A stretch of 64,000 bases of DNA from Fratercula arctica (lineage: Eukaryota; Chordata; Aves; Charadriiformes; Alcidae). Below, one piece after another: positions 62,670 through 64,000 of this stretch; position 1 is the first letter of the stretch; the number at the start of each line of letters is the position of its first letter. The DNA is taken from NCBI GenBank assembly GCA_947846985.1, contig CANTUZ010000002.1, positions 133,323,889 to 133,387,888 of the forward strand. The letters are read 5' to 3'. Position numbers and translations under genes: made by a program. The notes beneath the pieces are model-generated. The model saw only the letters and a list, made by a program, of their open reading frames with translations. It ran no database searches and was not told the origin of the DNA.

Positions 62670-64000
62670 AGTTATGTTCTAAAGGCTCTCAAATCATCAC
62701 TTTCTACAGGACAAATCAATGAAGATGCTAACAGACACGTGGGGGGTAGACAATCACATGGAAGACTCAGTAACTGTTTAGTTGTTTACTACTAACATTG
62801 TAATTTCCAGAGAATAAGGTGACTGATTTCTTATCAGACATGATGTGAATCTGTCAGAATGATATGAGCTAATAGTGTTATAACATACATAGTTTAGATA
62901 AATCATTCATAATTTACCATCTACAAGTGGCATCTACCTAGCTACCTGTGCTCTCATATGAATCCCGTTAAATGTACCTTCACAGTGGTCACGGATTTCT
63001 CCTGACAACCATGACTATAAAGGCCAAAAAAGTTATCAAACCTCACATCATATTTCGTCTACTGATGCCCATGAACAAGTGTCATGCAGTGTCAGTAAAG
63101 ATAGGATGACTTCAGTCCCAGGGTGAAATTCAGTATCCAGAACAACCAAAAGAAGACAGAAGATGTGGTTAGGCCTGAAGGAGACCCATTGCCGCCTCAG
63201 TTGGTGGCTGGGACTCCGATGAGATTCCCTACAGAATCGAAAAGAGTACCAAAGCATCCTACTTCAGACACAATACCTACTTAAGCGCTTCTAATCCAGG
63301 GACCAAATATAACCTTCAAAATGATAACAATGAATGGGAAAGCCAACTCCTTATCACCGTATGGTAATATGCTCTTGATATACGCTCACTACTCAGAACT
63401 GATCTAGGAAAAAAATTAGACCTTTAATATTCTGTTTTCTTCACCGCTTTATTTGCCACCTAAGAAGACTGTGATCATGCAAAAAGTGATCTTGGGATCC
63501 CCCGCAGTCAAATTCTGTTATGGAGACAGGATAACACTGTTAGGATCACAAGACCGTTAAGATGCACTGTGTTGTGTTTCAAATGCCAGTGTCAATTCTT
63601 CTCACAGATAGATGCTCTTCCCATGGTGCAAGGTGATCATCCCATCTCAAATTCCAGGTTGGACTTAGACTGGGAGCAAAAGTGTGTGCATATGCACATA
63701 ACTGCACAGCTACAAGTGGGGCTGTGGGGGGCACCTATCCATGTGTTCGTGCCTGCCCGTGACTATATGAGAAAGCTTAAGAAAGGTTTAAAGAACTGAT
63801 TTGCCTTCTGCTTTCTTGGGTCTTTTCTACTGATTGCTGCAGAAATACTTTGATTACTGTTCTGACCCCCCTATTTCCATTGGGCTGTACTTATCGTTCG
63901 TGTGATACAACTTTCACAGCATGCTGCTCCTTGGGGAAGAGCAAGAAATGGTGATTTTGGCAGGTTTCCTCTGGTGGGGGTACACAGAGAATGAAGAGGG

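Larger units (their letters stand above)
58976..64000. other. Non-coding DNA, no gene seen
   Basis: Frames up to 109 codons (60583-60912, running through an A-rich tract) and 104 codons (minus, 60252-60566) are not recognisable. The interval holds the X-box-like site, A-rich tracts, a perfect palindrome and a pair of related palindromes, all listed separately. The last 2 kb (62-64 kb) shows nothing notable. Confidence 0.5.

Overview
The window looks like a 64 kb piece of a bird nuclear genome, most likely intergenic desert or the inside of a very long intron. The organism call rests on the interspersed repeats. There are at least five CR1 LINE copies, several with the avian 3' end: a block reading like 'TTGGAACTAGATGATC..' followed by octamer tails (ATTCTATG)n or TGTGATTC-type tails. 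There is also one roughly 1.1 kb LTR-like element of a family I recall from many non-galliform birds. Base composition is AT-rich, stop codons are dense in all frames, and no frame without repeats exceeds about 140 codons. I found no convincing host protein-coding exon, tRNA, rRNA or other structural RNA gene, and nothing bacterial (no operons, no ribosome-binding-site-led genes, no CRISPR array).

Layout. 1-16 kb: AT-rich non-coding DNA with one minus-strand CR1 tail (1141-1359), a G-rich tract (3550-3595), a 25-base C run (11610-11634), several perfect inverted repeats (4229-4282, 8948-8991, 12788-12808) and a palindromic CRE in a homeodomain-site-like context (13743-13750). 16.9-17.35 kb: an old, diverged CR1. 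22.45-22.75 kb: a 302-bp all-pyrimidine compound pentamer microsatellite. 29.8-29.9 kb: a MIR-like ancient SINE fragment. 34.75-35.84 kb: a minus-strand solo LTR-like element with degenerate internal repeats. 38.9-39.15 and 42.0-42.5 kb: two plus-strand CR1 3' ends with different tails. 45.7-46.2 kb: a GC-richer stretch resembling an old amniote repeat. 50.57-52.86 kb: a short minus-strand CR1 tail facing a roughly 2.1 kb plus-strand CR1 whose reverse transcriptase frame is broken. 58.75-59.5 kb: a CpG-rich patch followed by an RFX X-box-like site. 59.95-61.8 kb: a perfect 12-bp-arm palindrome, a 25-bp tandem duplication and a tandem pair of related palindromes.

No genes cooperate here; the only coding remnants belong to a dead retrotransposon. 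The unexplained signals are the inverted repeats and a few clusters of binding-site-like motifs that could be conserved non-coding elements. Cross-species alignment is the decisive test for those and could not be run here. I did not find a new biological system that the sequence alone would prove.
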